A stretch of DNA of 64,000 nt from an uncultured Roseibium sp. (GTDB lineage Bacteria; Pseudomonadota; Alphaproteobacteria; Rhizobiales; Stappiaceae), in assembly GCF_963669205.1 (NCBI RefSeq), contig NZ_OY769915.1, positions 2,888,001 to 2,952,000 of the forward strand, given 5' to 3'. Under the pieces are notes generated by a model, which was given only the letters and a program-made list of their open reading frames with translations, did no database searches and was not told the origin of the DNA. A program made the position numbers and the translations under genes. Below, in pieces: positions 16,762-24,835 of the stretch (positions are counted from its first letter, which is position 1; each line of letters starts with the position of its first letter).

Positions 16762-17396
16762 CTGCCGAAAGCGAAAAGCCCGAGCTGACCGAAGACGAAC
16801 TGAATGCCCGTCACGCGGAGAAGATGCGCAAGAAAAAGGCCGCGCGCGACAAGATCATGGCGACCAAGACCATCGAAAAAGGGCTGCTGATCGTTCACAC
16901 GGGCAAGGGCAAGGGAAAGTCGACTGCCGGTTTCGGCATGGTCTTCCGCTCGCTCGGTCACGGCCACAAGGTCGGTGTCGTCCAGTTCGTGAAAGGCCGG
17001 ATCGAAACCGGTGAACGCATGGCGCTGGAGCGCTTTTCCGATCTGGTGACGATCAAGCGCATGGGCGAGGGGTTCACCTGGGAAACGCAGGACCGCCAGC
17101 GTGACATCGATGCGGCGGAGCAGGCTTGGGAAGCTGCCAAGGACATGATCACCTCAGGGGACTACCGCCTGATCCTCTGCGATGAACTCAACATCGTGCT
17201 GCGCTACGACTACATCGACATCGCCAAGGTGGTCGAGTTCCTGAAGAACGAAAAACCCGATGATGTTCATGTCGTCGTGACCGGCCGCAACGCAAAGGAC
17301 GAACTCATCGAGATCGCCGATCTCGTCACCGACATGACCCAGGTAAAGCACCCGTTCCGGTCCGGCGTGAAGCCGCAGGAAGGCATCGAATTCTAG
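16758..17396 (+). CDS. cobO: Cob(I)yrinic acid a,c-diamide adenosyltransferase
   Basis: 212 residues, GTG start overlapping the cobN stop by 4 bases. The N-terminal 35 residues are charged (KMRKKKAARDKIMATK). The P-loop follows in LLIVHTGKGKGKSTAGFGM, then KVGVVQFVKGR, FTWETQDRQRDI, LILCDELNIVLRYDYI and VVVTGRNAKDELIEIADLVT, the full CobA/CobO/BtuR pattern. It transfers the adenosyl group of ATP to Co(I) corrinoids, forming the Co-C bond. It follows cobN as expected for the aerobic pathway. Confidence 0.96.
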   Translation: MTAESEKPELTEDELNARHAEKMRKKKAARDKIMATKTIEKGLLIVHTGKGKGKSTAGFGMVFRSLGHGHKVGVVQFVKGRIETGERMALERFSDLVTIKRMGEGFTWETQDRQRDIDAAEQAWEAAKDMITSGDYRLILCDELNIVLRYDYIDIAKVVEFLKNEKPDDVHVVVTGRNAKDELIEIADLVTDMTQVKHPFRSGVKPQEGIEF

Positions 17397-17441
17397 TCTT
17401 GAGGATCGGTGCGCACACGCAACAAGGAAGGATTGATCGCA

Positions 17442-17750
17442 ATGGGCAAGATCTTTGATGACGGTCTGCGCTCCGCGTCGCCCCATCATGCCGAATTGGT
17501 TCGCAAATACGAGCTCTACCGAACCGTGGTCGAATTTCTGGCCGCGCTGACCTTTATCGTCGGGAGCATCTTCTTCTTCTATCCCAAGCTCGTGTTTTCC
17601 GGGACATGGCTGTTTCTGATCGGGTCTTTCCTGTTTGCGGTGCGGCCATCCATAAGGCTGCTGCTTGAACTTCGTCTTGCGAACCTGCCGGTGCCCGCAG
17701 AATTCAGACCCTATGGCGCCGAGCCGGTCGAAGGTGATCCGAAACCATGA
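17442..17750 (+). CDS. YrhK-like small membrane protein in the cob operon
   Basis: 102 residues from the ATG at 17442; an in-frame GTG at 17409 with GAGG upstream is an equally possible start and would add 11 residues. Two hydrophobic segments (LAALTFIVGSIFFFY and TWLFLIGSFLFAVRPSIRLLL) with a short PKLVFSG turn between them match the YrhK domain, whose function is unknown. Its stop overlaps the cobQ start (ATGA), so it is translationally coupled within the riboswitch-controlled operon. A role in cobalt or corrinoid handling at the membrane is inference from position only. Confidence 0.8.
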   Translation: MGKIFDDGLRSASPHHAELVRKYELYRTVVEFLAALTFIVGSIFFFYPKLVFSGTWLFLIGSFLFAVRPSIRLLLELRLANLPVPAEFRPYGAEPVEGDPKP

Positions 17751-19279
17751 CGCGATCAGATGCGGAACCGAAAACACCCGCATTGATGATCCAGGGAACC
17801 GGCTCGAATGTCGGCAAGAGCCTCATTGTGGCAGGTCTCTGCCGGCTCTTTGCCAACCGGGGGCTCACCGTTCGCCCGTTCAAACCGCAGAACATGTCGA
17901 ACAATGCCGCCGTTACGGATGACGGCGGTGAAATCGGCCGCGCGCAAGCGCTGCAGGCACTCGGCTGCAGGACGCCGTCTTCGGTTCACATGAACCCGGT
18001 TCTCCTGAAACCGGAGACCGACACCGGTGCGCAGATCATCGTCCAGGGTAAACGCTTCGGCACCATGCGTGCGCGTGAGTATGGAAAGCAGAAGAACACG
18101 CTTTTACCGAAGGTTCTGGAGAGTTTTTCAACCATTGCATCAAAAGCGGATCTGGTTCTGGTCGAAGGCGCCGGCAGCCCCGCCGAGATCAACCTCAGAT
18201 CCGGCGACATCGCTAACATGGGGTTTGCGGAAGCAGCCGGGCTGCCTGTGATCCTGTGCGCGGATATCGACCGGGGCGGCGTGATCGCATCCGTTGTCGG
18301 CACGCACGCGGTTCTTGAGCTGGAAGAACAGAACCGCATCAAGGGCTTTTTCATCAACCGCTTTCGGGGGGATCCCAGCCTCTTTGACGATGGCATGCGC
18401 GAGATCGCGGCAAGGACCAGGTGGCGGGGGCTTGGTGTTGTGCCGTGGTTTGCGGATGCGGGGAAACTGCCGGCGGAAGATGCGCTCGGCCTCGAAGACG
18501 GCTTCGGGCAGGGCAGCCTCAAGATTGCCGTTCCCGTGATTTCCCGGATTGCCAATTTCGATGATCTCGATCCGCTGCGGCTCGAACCCGGTGTGTCGCT
18601 CACACTTGTGCAGCCGGGCGAACCCTTGCCGGGCGATGCCGATATCGTCCTTCTTCCCGGTTCCAAGTCGACGATTGGAGACCTGGCCTTTTTCCGCGGG
18701 CAGGGGTGGGACATCGATCTGATGGCTCACCATCGTCGCGGTGGCCAGATCCTCGGGGTTTGCGGCGGCTATCAGATGCTGGGACAATCGATTTCCGATC
18801 CCGACGGCATCGAGGGGCCGCCGGGAACCGTCGAAGGTCTCGGGTTTCTGGATGTCAAAACCGTTCTTACGGCCGAGAAATCGACTGTCTATGCCGAAGG
18901 AACGCACCTCGCCAGCGGTGCAGCGTTTTCCGGTTACGAGATCCATATCGGCCGCACTGATGGTCCCGATTGCGACCGCCCGATGATGCAGTTGAAAAAC
19001 GGCTCTTTGGATGGTGCGGTGTCGGAGGATGGACGGGTTTGCGGAACCTATGTCCATGGCCTCTTTACCAGCGACAAGTTCCGCTCCGCCTTTCTGGCAG
19101 CGCTCGGAGCATCATCCGAACTGGCCTACGGCAGGAGCATCGACCGCATCCTGGATGATCTGGCGCGCCATCTGGAAAGCGTTTTGGATGTCGACGCAAT
19201 CTTTGAGATTGCCGCTGGAGGTAGCTCGCCACCTAGCGCAGAAAGACTACAAGCAGCAGGACCAAAAGCGCCTGTATGA
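17747..19279 (+). CDS. cobQ: Cobyric acid synthase (glutamine-hydrolysing)
   Basis: 510 residues. The N-terminal dethiobiotin-synthetase-like ATPase begins MIQGTGSNVGKSLIVAGLCR and has KPQNMSNNAAV and LVEGAGSPAEINL. The C-terminal class I-like glutamine amidotransferase has the nucleophile Cys in LGVCGGYQMLGQ and a His in CGTYVHGLF. It amidates four carboxylates of adenosylcobyrinic acid a,c-diamide using glutamine and ATP. The last about 20 residues form a low-similarity tail (GGSSPPSAERLQAAGPK) that overlaps the convergent cobD gene by 47 bp. Confidence 0.96.
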   Translation: MTRSDAEPKTPALMIQGTGSNVGKSLIVAGLCRLFANRGLTVRPFKPQNMSNNAAVTDDGGEIGRAQALQALGCRTPSSVHMNPVLLKPETDTGAQIIVQGKRFGTMRAREYGKQKNTLLPKVLESFSTIASKADLVLVEGAGSPAEINLRSGDIANMGFAEAAGLPVILCADIDRGGVIASVVGTHAVLELEEQNRIKGFFINRFRGDPSLFDDGMREIAARTRWRGLGVVPWFADAGKLPAEDALGLEDGFGQGSLKIAVPVISRIANFDDLDPLRLEPGVSLTLVQPGEPLPGDADIVLLPGSKSTIGDLAFFRGQGWDIDLMAHHRRGGQILGVCGGYQMLGQSISDPDGIEGPPGTVEGLGFLDVKTVLTAEKSTVYAEGTHLASGAAFSGYEIHIGRTDGPDCDRPMMQLKNGSLDGAVSEDGRVCGTYVHGLFTSDKFRSAFLAALGASSELAYGRSIDRILDDLARHLESVLDVDAIFEIAAGGSSPPSAERLQAAGPKAPV

Positions 19280-20207
19280 TGCATGCGCCGATCATGACGA
19301 AGACAGCCCGGTCAATGTCGATCGCTGTCGCCTGTCTGCGCCCGGTGTCGTTCATGTAGGGATCGTCGACCGTGTACCCAGGATAGGCGCGCGGACCGGC
19401 CAGGGCGATATCGAGCGCACCCGCCATCGCCGCTTCCGGCCACCCGGCATTGGGCGATCTGTGTTTTCGCGCATCCTTGAAGACGCAGGCAAGGCTTCTC
19501 CGGGGAGAGCCGTGCGCGAGCGGGGCGGAAAGAGCGATGAAAAGTCCCGATAGCCGGGAGGCGGGCAGGTTGATGAGGTCGTCGAACCGCGCCGAGGCCC
19601 AGCCGAAGTACTGATAGGTTTCGTTCTTGTGCCCGATCATACTGTCGGCGGTGTTCACGGCCTTGTAGGCGAGAAGGCCGGGCAGGCCGAGAAGGGCAAA
19701 CCAGAAGACGGGAGCCACCGCGCCATCGGAAAAGTTCTCGGCGCAGGATTCGATCGCAGCCCGGGAAACGCCGGCTTCGTCGAGCTGTTCCGGGTCACGG
19801 CCGACGATCATGGCGACGGCTTTGCGGCCCGCTTTCAGCCCGCCGCTTTCAAGCGCGTCGCGGACCGCGGCAACGTGACGATAGAGGCTGTTCTGCGCGA
19901 TGAAGACCGCGGCGATGATGACCGTCAGCACTGCACCGAAGGGAATGCGCGCGAAAAGATTCTGGAGGATTGCCCCCAGGGCCAAGCCGCCGAGAACAAG
20001 AACGGCAAGCAGGAGTGTTCCCGCATGTTTTCTCTGACTGGAACTCAGCGACGGACGGTTCATCCTCCTGTCGAAGAAGGTGATCACCTTGCCGATCCAG
20101 ACAACCGGATGCGGCAGTCGGCGCCAGAGCCAGTCCGGATCGCCGACGACCGCATCAAGCAGGAGCGCGGCGAGGAGCAGCCAGAGTGCATTCTCGTAGA
20201 TCAGCAT
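19233..20207 (-). CDS. cobD: Adenosylcobinamide-phosphate synthase, integral membrane
   Basis: 324 residues. Family marks are LLLDAVVGDPDWLWRRLPHP near the start, WIGKVITFFDRR, then ESCAENFSDGAVAPVFWFAL and YKAVNTADSMIGHKNETYQ. About five hydrophobic segments make it a membrane protein. CobD (CbiB in enteric bacteria) attaches (R)-1-amino-2-propanol or its phosphate to cobyric acid. It is encoded downstream of cobC on the same strand (71 bp gap) and is convergent with cobQ, which it overlaps at the 3' end by 47 bp. Confidence 0.95.
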   Translation of the reverse strand: MLIYENALWLLLAALLLDAVVGDPDWLWRRLPHPVVWIGKVITFFDRRMNRPSLSSSQRKHAGTLLLAVLVLGGLALGAILQNLFARIPFGAVLTVIIAAVFIAQNSLYRHVAAVRDALESGGLKAGRKAVAMIVGRDPEQLDEAGVSRAAIESCAENFSDGAVAPVFWFALLGLPGLLAYKAVNTADSMIGHKNETYQYFGWASARFDDLINLPASRLSGLFIALSAPLAHGSPRRSLACVFKDARKHRSPNAGWPEAAMAGALDIALAGPRAYPGYTVDDPYMNDTGRRQATAIDIDRAVFVMIGACIIQALLVLLLVVFLR

Positions 20208-20278
20208 CCCGCTTAGCTAGAACAATTCCCGGAAAAGGGGAACCGGCTTTCCCCGTCTGTCCCGCGCAGCATGAGCGG

Positions 20279-21280
20279 TTATAGCTCGCCGCGCGCATCC
20301 GCCAGGGCATCGGACAATCGCTGCAGGTTCTCCGGACCACCCGGCAGACCGAAGCGGATCCATGTCGGCGCATAGTCGAAGATCCGTGTCCAGATATGCC
20401 GCCGCGCCAGCGCTTCATGCAGCGCGTGCGCCGTGCGAAGGCCCGCCAGTGCGAACAGGGGGGTGCCGCCAAAGACACTCAACTGATGTTCCGACAGGGT
20501 AATTGTCAGATCCGCCATCTCATCGGCAAGGCGACGCACCGTCTTGTCCTGCCACTCCTGGTCCCGGAGGGCCGTCGCCCCGATTTCCAGGGCCGGTCCG
20601 CTGACGCTCCAGCTCTCCAGTCGGGCACTGACCCGGTCGACGGTCTCCTGCGGACCGGCCAGGAAACCGAGCCGCAGTCCCGCCAGACCGAAGAACTTGC
20701 CGAATGATCTCAGCACGACAATGTTCTGCTCGCCGACATGCGGCAGGACGCTGGCGCCGGGCATGACGTCGGCAAAAGCTTCGTCCAGAACCAGGAACCC
20801 GCCGCGTTCGGTCAGGATCCGGGCAATTTCCAGAAGGCTCTTCACATCGATCAACTGACCGTCCGGATTGTTCGGATTGACCAGAACGACAATCCTTGCT
20901 TCCGCAGGCAGCGCATAAACGCTGGAGAGTTCGAGCGGGTCCCTGCCGTCCCTTTGCCAGACTTCCTTGTGGCTCGAATATGTCGGTCCCGCCAGGGCCG
21001 CGGGTCCGTCGGGAAGCAGTGCCGGCAAGAGGGAGAGCAGGATCTGCGTGCCGGGAGCGGCGACAAGCCCGAGATGATCGGGCACCTGGTAGGCGCGCCT
21101 TGCCGCGGCAAGCAGCTGTTCTTCCGCGACGCGGTTCGGCAGCGCGGTCCAGGCGGTGGCCGGGAGCGCTTGCGCGATCGGGTAGCTATGAGGATTTATC
21201 CCTGTCGACAGATCCAGCCAGTCATCCGCTTTTCCGCCAAAACGTTCAACCGCAAGCGACAAGTCACCACCGTGTTTCAC
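20279..21280 (-). CDS. cobC: L-threonine-O-3-phosphate decarboxylase / aminotransferase-like CobC
   Basis: 333 residues from GTG at 21280, preceded by AAGGGTGA at a good distance. The in-frame TTG at 21310 has no such site. The protein starts MKHGGDLSLAVERFGG, typical of CobC. The PLP-dependent aminotransferase fold I shows VLVNPNNPDGQ, LVLDEAFADVMPG and the Schiff-base Lys in LRSFGKFFGLAGLRLGF. It supplies aminopropanol phosphate for the step catalysed by CobD, and the two genes form an operon. The upstream region is occupied, 51 bp away, by a 264-bp repeat element. Confidence 0.93.
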   Translation of the reverse strand: MKHGGDLSLAVERFGGKADDWLDLSTGINPHSYPIAQALPATAWTALPNRVAEEQLLAAARRAYQVPDHLGLVAAPGTQILLSLLPALLPDGPAALAGPTYSSHKEVWQRDGRDPLELSSVYALPAEARIVVLVNPNNPDGQLIDVKSLLEIARILTERGGFLVLDEAFADVMPGASVLPHVGEQNIVVLRSFGKFFGLAGLRLGFLAGPQETVDRVSARLESWSVSGPALEIGATALRDQEWQDKTVRRLADEMADLTITLSEHQLSVFGGTPLFALAGLRTAHALHEALARRHIWTRIFDYAPTWIRFGLPGGPENLQRLSDALADARGEL

Positions 21281-21331
21281 GAAATCACCCTTTGCGCTTC
21301 CCCCTGGCAAACCGACGTGCCGGGGCTTCTA

Positions 21332-21595
21332 GGGTATGGACCCATAAATGAAGTCAATTTGGTTTGGATCGTTTTGACCAGCTGCAAGGAGCGGAAGCGC
21401 AGGAAATGTGCTTCATTTTCAAGCCTTTCGCGACGCAGCAGATGGCCAAAACGGCCAAATCCGAAGGACGGCAAAATGGCTTCACCTCGCAGCGTCACCG
21501 CGCTTGACCGGGCATAAAGCCCGCTCTGCGCACGCTTCCTCGCGAGATTTTGCCATTTCTGCCGCCAAATCGGTTTCATTTTTGTGTCCATACCC
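21332..21595 (+). mobile_element. 264-bp MITE-like repeat, copy 2
   Basis: Same length and orientation as the other copies but the most diverged. Ends are GGGTATGGACCCATAAATGA and, complemented on the right, GGGTATGGACACAAAAATGA. Flanks read ...TTCTA and TAGTC..., i.e. a perfect TA duplication within CTA/TAG. An ORF seen in the other copies is broken here by a TAA stop. It lies between cobC and a LexA-box promoter. Confidence 0.8.
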
Positions 21596-21678
21596 TAGTC
21601 TTTGATTTGCCGAGCATTATCCGATTTGACGGCCGGGGGCAGCACGTGAAACGACACTTCCCTTGTCAGAAACGCAAA

Positions 21679-21720
21679 TTGACAGGAAAAATTCGGAAAT
21701 GATAAGAACAAAACAGGAAC
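21679..21720 (+). promoter_or_regulatory. Promoter with LexA-type SOS box
   Basis: TTGACA (21679-21684), 16 bases, GATAAG (21701-21706) form a good sigma-70 promoter. Directly on it lies GAAC-N7-GAAC (21706-21720), the reverse complement of the alphaproteobacterial LexA box GTTC-N7-GTTC. The box would block transcription of the small gene starting at 21740. The motif identity is exact; regulation by LexA is inferred. Confidence 0.65.
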
Positions 21721-21739
21721 ATAAAATGTGGGGTAAGAC

Positions 21740-22006
21740 ATGGCAGCAGAACGGAGATCGAAGGGTCCCAGGGAATTCGACCGGGACCTTCTCCTGGAAG
21801 CGCTGGCGCGGGCCAGGAAGGCAATGGTCGACGCGCAGCGCGCGATGCGGCCCAAATCGGGTCTGTCCCGATCGGCCGACGCGGTCATTTCGGAAATCGA
21901 TGAGTTTGCCTTTGTACTGACCGGGGAGAAGAGCCACTTTCACGCAAGAGCGCACGGATCGCCGCCCGGATCGGCGAAAAAGACGGCCCAGGGTACGGAC
22001 CCATAA
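21740..22006 (+). CDS. Small protein of unknown function behind a LexA-type box
   Basis: 88 residues, with GGGG 6-7 bases before the ATG. The first 65 residues are helical and basic (REFDRDLLLEALARARKAMV, RSADAVISEIDEFAFVLTGE) and look like a genuine folded domain; the tail HARAHGSPPGSAKKTAQG is low complexity. The stop codon TAA at 22004-22006 lies inside the third repeat copy, so the last five codons are supplied by the inserted element and the original C-terminus is lost or altered. I do not recognise the family. A DNA-damage role is suggested only by the promoter. Confidence 0.65.
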   Translation: MAAERRSKGPREFDRDLLLEALARARKAMVDAQRAMRPKSGLSRSADAVISEIDEFAFVLTGEKSHFHARAHGSPPGSAKKTAQGTDP

Positions 22007-22254
22007 ATGAGGCGGAAATGGTTTGAGGCGGATTGCTTCTCCTCAAGGAGCGGAAGCGCAGGAAATGTGGTTCATTTTCGAGCCTTTCGCGACGCCGGGG
22101 AGGCGCAATCCGGTCAAATCCGAAGGACATGGAAATGGCTTCACCCCGTGTCGTCAGCGTGCTTGACCGGGCAAGAAGCCCGCTTCGCACACCCTTCCTA
22201 ACGGGATTTCGCCATTGCACATGCCATTTCAGTCTCATTTATGGATCCGTACCC
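21991..22254 (+). mobile_element. 264-bp MITE-like repeat, copy 3
   Basis: Near-perfect terminal inverted repeats of about 31 bp: GGGTACGGACCCATAAATGA on the left, complement of the right end GGGTACGGATCCATAAATGA, continuing with about 28 of 31 matches. It is very close to copy 1. Flanks are ...CCA and AAG..., so any 2-base duplication is imperfect. It ends the upstream small gene and lies 16 bp past the stop of the YbdK gene. Confidence 0.8.
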
Positions 22255-22269
22255 AAGGCGCGGCGACGA

Positions 22270-23400
22270 TCAAAGGTCTGCCAGTGTTTCCGCGATCAGG
22301 TGATCGACGATCCTGTCGAGCTTGTCCGGGGCGATGAGCCCGTCATCGGGAATGTCGCCGGCAATCTGCAGCTGTTTGTCGGCGGATGTGCCTTCCAGGG
22401 CGATGGTGCGGATATGTTCGACCTCCGCCTCGCACCCGAAGAAGACTGCGTCAGGCCTGACCAATTCGATCAGTTCCTCGACAAGGTTCACAAAGGGCGC
22501 GGTTTCGTTGCGGCCGAAATCGATCAGGCTCGCCTCGGTTCCATACCGCTGCGCCTGCCAGCGGTTTTCCGCGAGCAGGAAGCGCGAGTAGGGGCGCCAG
22601 CTCTGGTTGGCCCGCCTGAGTCTGTAGAGCATCCGGCACAGGCACCTGTAGAGCGCCGCGATCGCGACCGCATCGTCGAGACGCGGACAGACATCCGTCA
22701 CGCGCAATTCAAGCGTCGGGAATCTGTCGGAAGGCCTGAGATCCCACCAGATCTTGGTCGCGTCCTCCAGGACCCCGGCGCTGCTCAGGATCTCGACGAT
22801 ATGCCGGTATTCGTGATGACTTTCGAACCTCGGGGGCAATCCGGTGCGGGGCATCTCGTTGAAGACGGCGAGGCGATAGGACTTCAGCCCCGTGTTCCGC
22901 CCGCGCCAGAAAGGCGATGACGTGCTCAGCGCCAGAAGATGCGGCAGGAAATAGGCGAGCTGATTGAAGAGATCGACGCGCAGTTCCTCGTCCTCGATGC
23001 CGACATGAACATGCATGCCGCAGATCAGCATTCTTCTGGCAACGACCTGCATCGTCCGGGCGATCTGGTTGTATCGCTCCTTGTCGGTGTGCGGCTGGTC
23101 GGTCCATTCCGCAAAGGGGTGCGTGGAGGCGGCGATCGGCGCAAAGTCATGCGCGGCCGCTTCCCTGGCAACAGTCTTTCGAAAATAGGCAAGTTCCGCG
23201 CGCACTTCCGAAAATGTCAGGCAGACCGGCGTTCCGACTTCGATCTGGCACTGCAGGAACTCCGGACTGACCCGTCCCTCAAGCGCGCTTTCGCAGGCGG
23301 AGAAGAGTTCCTTCGGCGGGGAACTCGCCAGCTTTCGGGTGGATCTGTCGACCAGCAGGTACTCTTCTTCGACGCCAACGCTGAAACTTGGATCTTTCAT
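22270..23400 (-). CDS. Carboxylate-amine ligase, YbdK-type glutamate-cysteine ligase homologue
   Basis: 376 residues. SVGVEEEYLLVDRSTRKL (7-24), SPEFLQCQIEVGTPVC, RRMLICGMHVHVGIEDEELR, PHLLALSTSSPFWRG and TLELRVTDVCPRLDDAV are signatures of the GCS2/YbdK family (PF04107). YbdK has weak gamma-glutamylcysteine ligase activity in vitro, but the natural role is unclear because many bacteria also have GshA. The gene is solitary. Its upstream region is short and unremarkable. The symbol is left blank because the substrate is unknown. Confidence 0.88.
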   Translation of the reverse strand: MKDPSFSVGVEEEYLLVDRSTRKLASSPPKELFSACESALEGRVSPEFLQCQIEVGTPVCLTFSEVRAELAYFRKTVAREAAAHDFAPIAASTHPFAEWTDQPHTDKERYNQIARTMQVVARRMLICGMHVHVGIEDEELRVDLFNQLAYFLPHLLALSTSSPFWRGRNTGLKSYRLAVFNEMPRTGLPPRFESHHEYRHIVEILSSAGVLEDATKIWWDLRPSDRFPTLELRVTDVCPRLDDAVAIAALYRCLCRMLYRLRRANQSWRPYSRFLLAENRWQAQRYGTEASLIDFGRNETAPFVNLVEELIELVRPDAVFFGCEAEVEHIRTIALEGTSADKQLQIAGDIPDDGLIAPDKLDRIVDHLIAETLADL

Positions 23401-23487
23401 CGGTTCAGCATCGGCGGTTTTGAAGGCTCAAGTCAAGCAACAGTCGGCGCAAGCTCTTGCCCCTGTTGGGAATATGTCTGTCCGCCG

Positions 23488-23919
23488 TCACCAGATGTTG
23501 CCGGCGCCGGGTGTGTAGACCGCCGCGATCACCGTGTTCGTCTGGAGCAAGTCGCATTCGAGGATGCCGGAAAACTTCGCGACCGGAACGCTGGCCTCGA
23601 AAATCGACGCCGCCGCCATGACCTTGCTGCCGGCCGACAGTTCCACGGTGTCCAAGCCCTGGATGAGCACACTTTTCTGAGAACTGATGACCACATCCTG
23701 TCCCTGGACGGAGACAATGCTCTCAAGCCCGGCAACCCGCGCTTCCAGATCGTTGATCCTGGTGCGAAGCGTTTCGACAAGCGCTTCGAGATCGGGGCCT
23801 TGAGGAACGATTTGCGGGGACTTTTGCGGCTGCGGCGGCTGCACCCGTTTCATGGGTGATGTCTTTATCGCACGGGGTTGTGCCGCCGGGATCGAAGGAC
23901 TTCCGCCTGGTTTTTTCAT
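23488..23919 (-). CDS. Coiled-coil protein with a spike-like beta-repeat C-terminus
   Basis: 143 residues. The N-terminal 40 residues are Pro/Gln/Lys-rich and probably disordered. A heptad-like coiled coil follows (DLEALVETLRTRINDLEARV, about 43-66). The C-terminal 75 residues are short beta repeats (VSVQGQDVVISSQKSVLIQG, DTVELSAGSKVMAAASI) ending in TNTVIAAVYTPGAGNIW. This end resembles the trimeric beta-helix tips of phage baseplate and VgrG-like proteins, suggesting a trimer. No phage or type VI genes are nearby. The resemblance is by eye only. Confidence 0.65.
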   Translation of the reverse strand: MKKPGGSPSIPAAQPRAIKTSPMKRVQPPQPQKSPQIVPQGPDLEALVETLRTRINDLEARVAGLESIVSVQGQDVVISSQKSVLIQGLDTVELSAGSKVMAAASIFEASVPVAKFSGILECDLLQTNTVIAAVYTPGAGNIW

Positions 23920-24126
23920 GTCGCGTTTCTCCGTCTGTGAATTCTGGAGAAAACGCTAGCATGACGCAGCGGAAACAGGTAGCGCCGCGTACAGTGAACG
24001 GGTGCAGAACCGTTTTCCGGCCGGAAACGTGCAATGTGGGAAGGGGGCGCGCCCCGGGGTTGAGAGCAGGCGAGATTTCTGCGCTGATGGAGGCGTGTGC
24101 GGCCAGACGGGGAACGGAGAGCAGCG

Positions 24127-24369
24127 ATGGGGATGTTGAGGTCACTTGCTGACGCGTTTCTGGGAACCAAGATCCGCGAATGGTCAACCGAATTGTCGTC
24201 CGGCAGGAAGCTTAAACTCATTCTCAAGGAGCGGGATACGCGGCGCTATGTCCTGATACGCTTTTCAAGTGCCGGAGACCACCAATACGACCATCTAGAA
24301 GCAGACGAGGTGGAGTTGCTCGCCCAGAAGCTGTCGGAGATGTCGGTGGACATGCACAAAACCGGGTGA
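24127..24369 (+). CDS. Small protein of unknown function
   Basis: 80 residues from the ATG at 24127, with GGAGA 8 bases upstream; a longer in-frame start at 24097 has no site. MGMLRSLADAFLGTKIREWS is an amphipathic helix. A two-strand beta section (KLKLILKERDTRRYVLIRFS) and a helix (ADEVELLAQKLSEMSVDM) follow. No signal or membrane segment. Codon use matches the neighbours. I do not recognise it. Confidence 0.65.
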   Translation: MGMLRSLADAFLGTKIREWSTELSSGRKLKLILKERDTRRYVLIRFSSAGDHQYDHLEADEVELLAQKLSEMSVDMHKTG

Positions 24370-24441
24370 CCGGAGCGTTTTTCGAGTCCTGGAGATCTGT
24401 AAGCCTTGCGAAATCCGATCGGAATGGTTCGATGAAGGCGG

Positions 24442-24515
24442 TGGAGGCCCCGACCGGAATCGAACCGGTGTACACGGATTTGCAATCCGCTGCGTCACCA
24501 CTCCGCCACAGGGCC
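24442..24515 (-). tRNA. tRNA-Cys (anticodon GCA)
   Basis: Read on the minus strand it starts GGCCCTGTGGCGGAGTGG. The anticodon stem CGGAT/ATCCG encloses TTGCAA, giving anticodon GCA. The T arm has GGTTCGATTCC. The acceptor GGCCC/GGGCC is followed by T and an encoded CCA (24444-24442). Confidence 0.97.
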
Positions 24516-24835
24516 TTTTTGCCGTCTTTTCAATGACTTAAGCGATTGCCTCAAGTGGTGTCAGGCAGTTTCGCAGCAAGTGTTAGGCAAATATCTGTTC
24601 CCGGACTGTCCGTCAACCCGTCTTTGCGTTTTTCACACCCAATGCGAATTTGACATTTCGCACGCCCTTATCCGTGCGCACCTTGAGAGCCGGCTGGCGG
24701 CAGCTTCGCGTCGCTGTGCTGCGCGACCAGGGCAACGGGAAGGCTGATCTTCGAGGAACGGTTATCGAGACGGGTGACCACGTAACCGGAGCCTTAGCAT
24801 TCTGCGCTCGTTGCCTAACTCAGGCTGCCGGAAAC
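24516..24835. other. Intergenic region between tRNA-Cys and the RNA candidate
   Basis: 320 bp without a supported ORF. A TTGACA at 24651-24656 lacks a good -10 at the right distance. The promoter of the RNA candidate should be in the last 60 bp. Confidence 0.3.
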
